Positions 5,101 through 5,322 of a stretch of 5,322 nt of DNA are shown in pieces. The notes under the pieces are model-generated. The model saw only the letters and a program-made list of their open reading frames with translations, searched no databases and was not told where the DNA came from. The translations under genes were made by a program, and so were the position numbers. Position 1 is the first letter of the stretch, and the number at the start of each line of letters is the position of its first letter. The stretch lies in assembly GCA_020427625.1 (NCBI GenBank), contig JAGQOI010000471.1, positions 1 through 5,322 on the forward strand. Direction: 5' to 3'. Origin of the DNA: Phycisphaerales bacterium. GTDB lineage: Bacteria > Planctomycetota > Phycisphaerae > Phycisphaerales > SM1A02.

Positions 5101-5322
5101 AAAAAGATGCAGCATCCGGGCCGCGACGTGTCCGCCGGACGGTCGACGTCCGGGAATCCGGCGATTCCCGGAGGGATGGGGTGTGATGGGGGTCGTCTCG
5201 GCCGCCGGAGCGGGACCAACGGCCCGGCGGGACGCTTCATTCCCGCGACCGCGTTCGATGTCCTCGCGGCGGCCGCGCCTCCCGGAACGCCAAACTCCCG
5301 CTTGCTCTAGCGCTTCCGGCCG
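5101..5322. other. Right-hand region without a supported gene
   Basis: I find no convincing coding sequence in these 222 bases. Open frames cross it on both strands, but their translations are Arg/Pro/Gly-rich and have no start with a ribosome-binding site. It holds a hairpin (5149-5172) and GC-rich short palindromes (for example GTCC-GCC-GGAC at 5130-5140). The last 50 bases could belong to a gene or repeat continuing past the window edge, which cannot be decided here. Confidence 0.5.
5149..5172. repeat. Perfect 9-bp inverted repeat with 6-base loop
   Basis: TCCGGGAAT and ATTCCCGGA pair perfectly around CCGGCG. No T tract follows on either strand, so it does not look like an ordinary intrinsic terminator. 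It lies about 50 bases upstream of the predicted promoter of the nucleotidyltransferase gene and could be a regulator site, a terminator for a gene beyond the window, or part of an intergenic repeat. Confidence 0.5.

Noticed and set aside
4492..5310. Plus-strand 272-codon open frame
   Set aside because: Antisense to the nucleotidyltransferase gene and runs through its promoter; Arg/His/Asp-rich with no motif.
5080..5322. Minus-strand frame open for 80 codons from the right edge to a TGA at 5080-5082
   Set aside because: Arg/Pro/Gly-rich, no motif, and it would end inside the promoter of the nucleotidyltransferase gene; it could only be rescued by sequence beyond the edge.
1..5322. CRISPR array, tRNA or rRNA genes, insertion sequence or transposase
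   Set aside because: I saw no regularly spaced direct repeats, no cloverleaf or rRNA-like sequence, no transposase motif and no terminal inverted repeats with target duplication.

Overview
The window is GC-rich bacterial DNA. The best taxonomic clue is the end of the left-hand gene: a Cys-bracketed tail with two EF-hand/dockerin-like repeats (D-x-N/S-G-x-G-D-V-G-x-x-D-L-A-x-L-L-x-x-W-G). Many exported proteins of Planctomycetes, especially Phycisphaerae-type lineages, carry tails of this kind. I therefore read the window as probably planctomycetal. This rests on family knowledge, not on a search.

Layout, left to right. (1) Positions 1-791, plus strand: the 3' part of an exported PhoD-like alkaline phosphatase/phosphodiesterase with the C-terminal repeat tail. 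(2) Positions 837-3005, minus strand: a 722-residue protein with an N-terminal coiled coil, an XRE-type helix-turn-helix and three successive GAF-like segments. (3) Positions 3014-3613, minus strand: a protein of up to 199 residues that I do not recognise, ending 8 bases before gene 2 begins. (4) Positions 3737-4477, minus strand: a 246-residue protein with a C-terminal winged helix. (5) Positions 4474-5037, minus strand: a 187-residue nucleotidyltransferase-fold protein (AbiEii/DUF6036-like), coupled to gene 4 by an ATGA stop/start overlap. (6) Positions 5038-5322: the promoter region of gene 5 and about 220 bases with no supported gene, containing a perfect 9-bp hairpin.

The minus-strand genes form two tight two-gene units: nucleotidyltransferase then winged helix, and unknown protein then XRE-GAF sensor. 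They are separated by about 120 bp that hold a possible terminator, an A6 tract, a weak promoter and a perfect 16-bp palindrome. Each unit encodes a DNA-binding protein and has an inverted repeat inside its predicted promoter, which suggests autoregulation. The first unit resembles toxin-antitoxin modules with a nucleotidyltransferase toxin, but in an unusual gene order. The second unit is the most novel-looking part: a multi-GAF sensor fused to an antitoxin-like HTH, made together with a small protein of unknown fold. Its role is not known; a stress-responsive or defence-like regulator-effector pair is a hypothesis only.

Several long open frames, on both strands, are antisense shadows of these genes and were left out. 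For genes 2 and 4 the longest open frames begin inside the upstream gene, so shorter starts were chosen.
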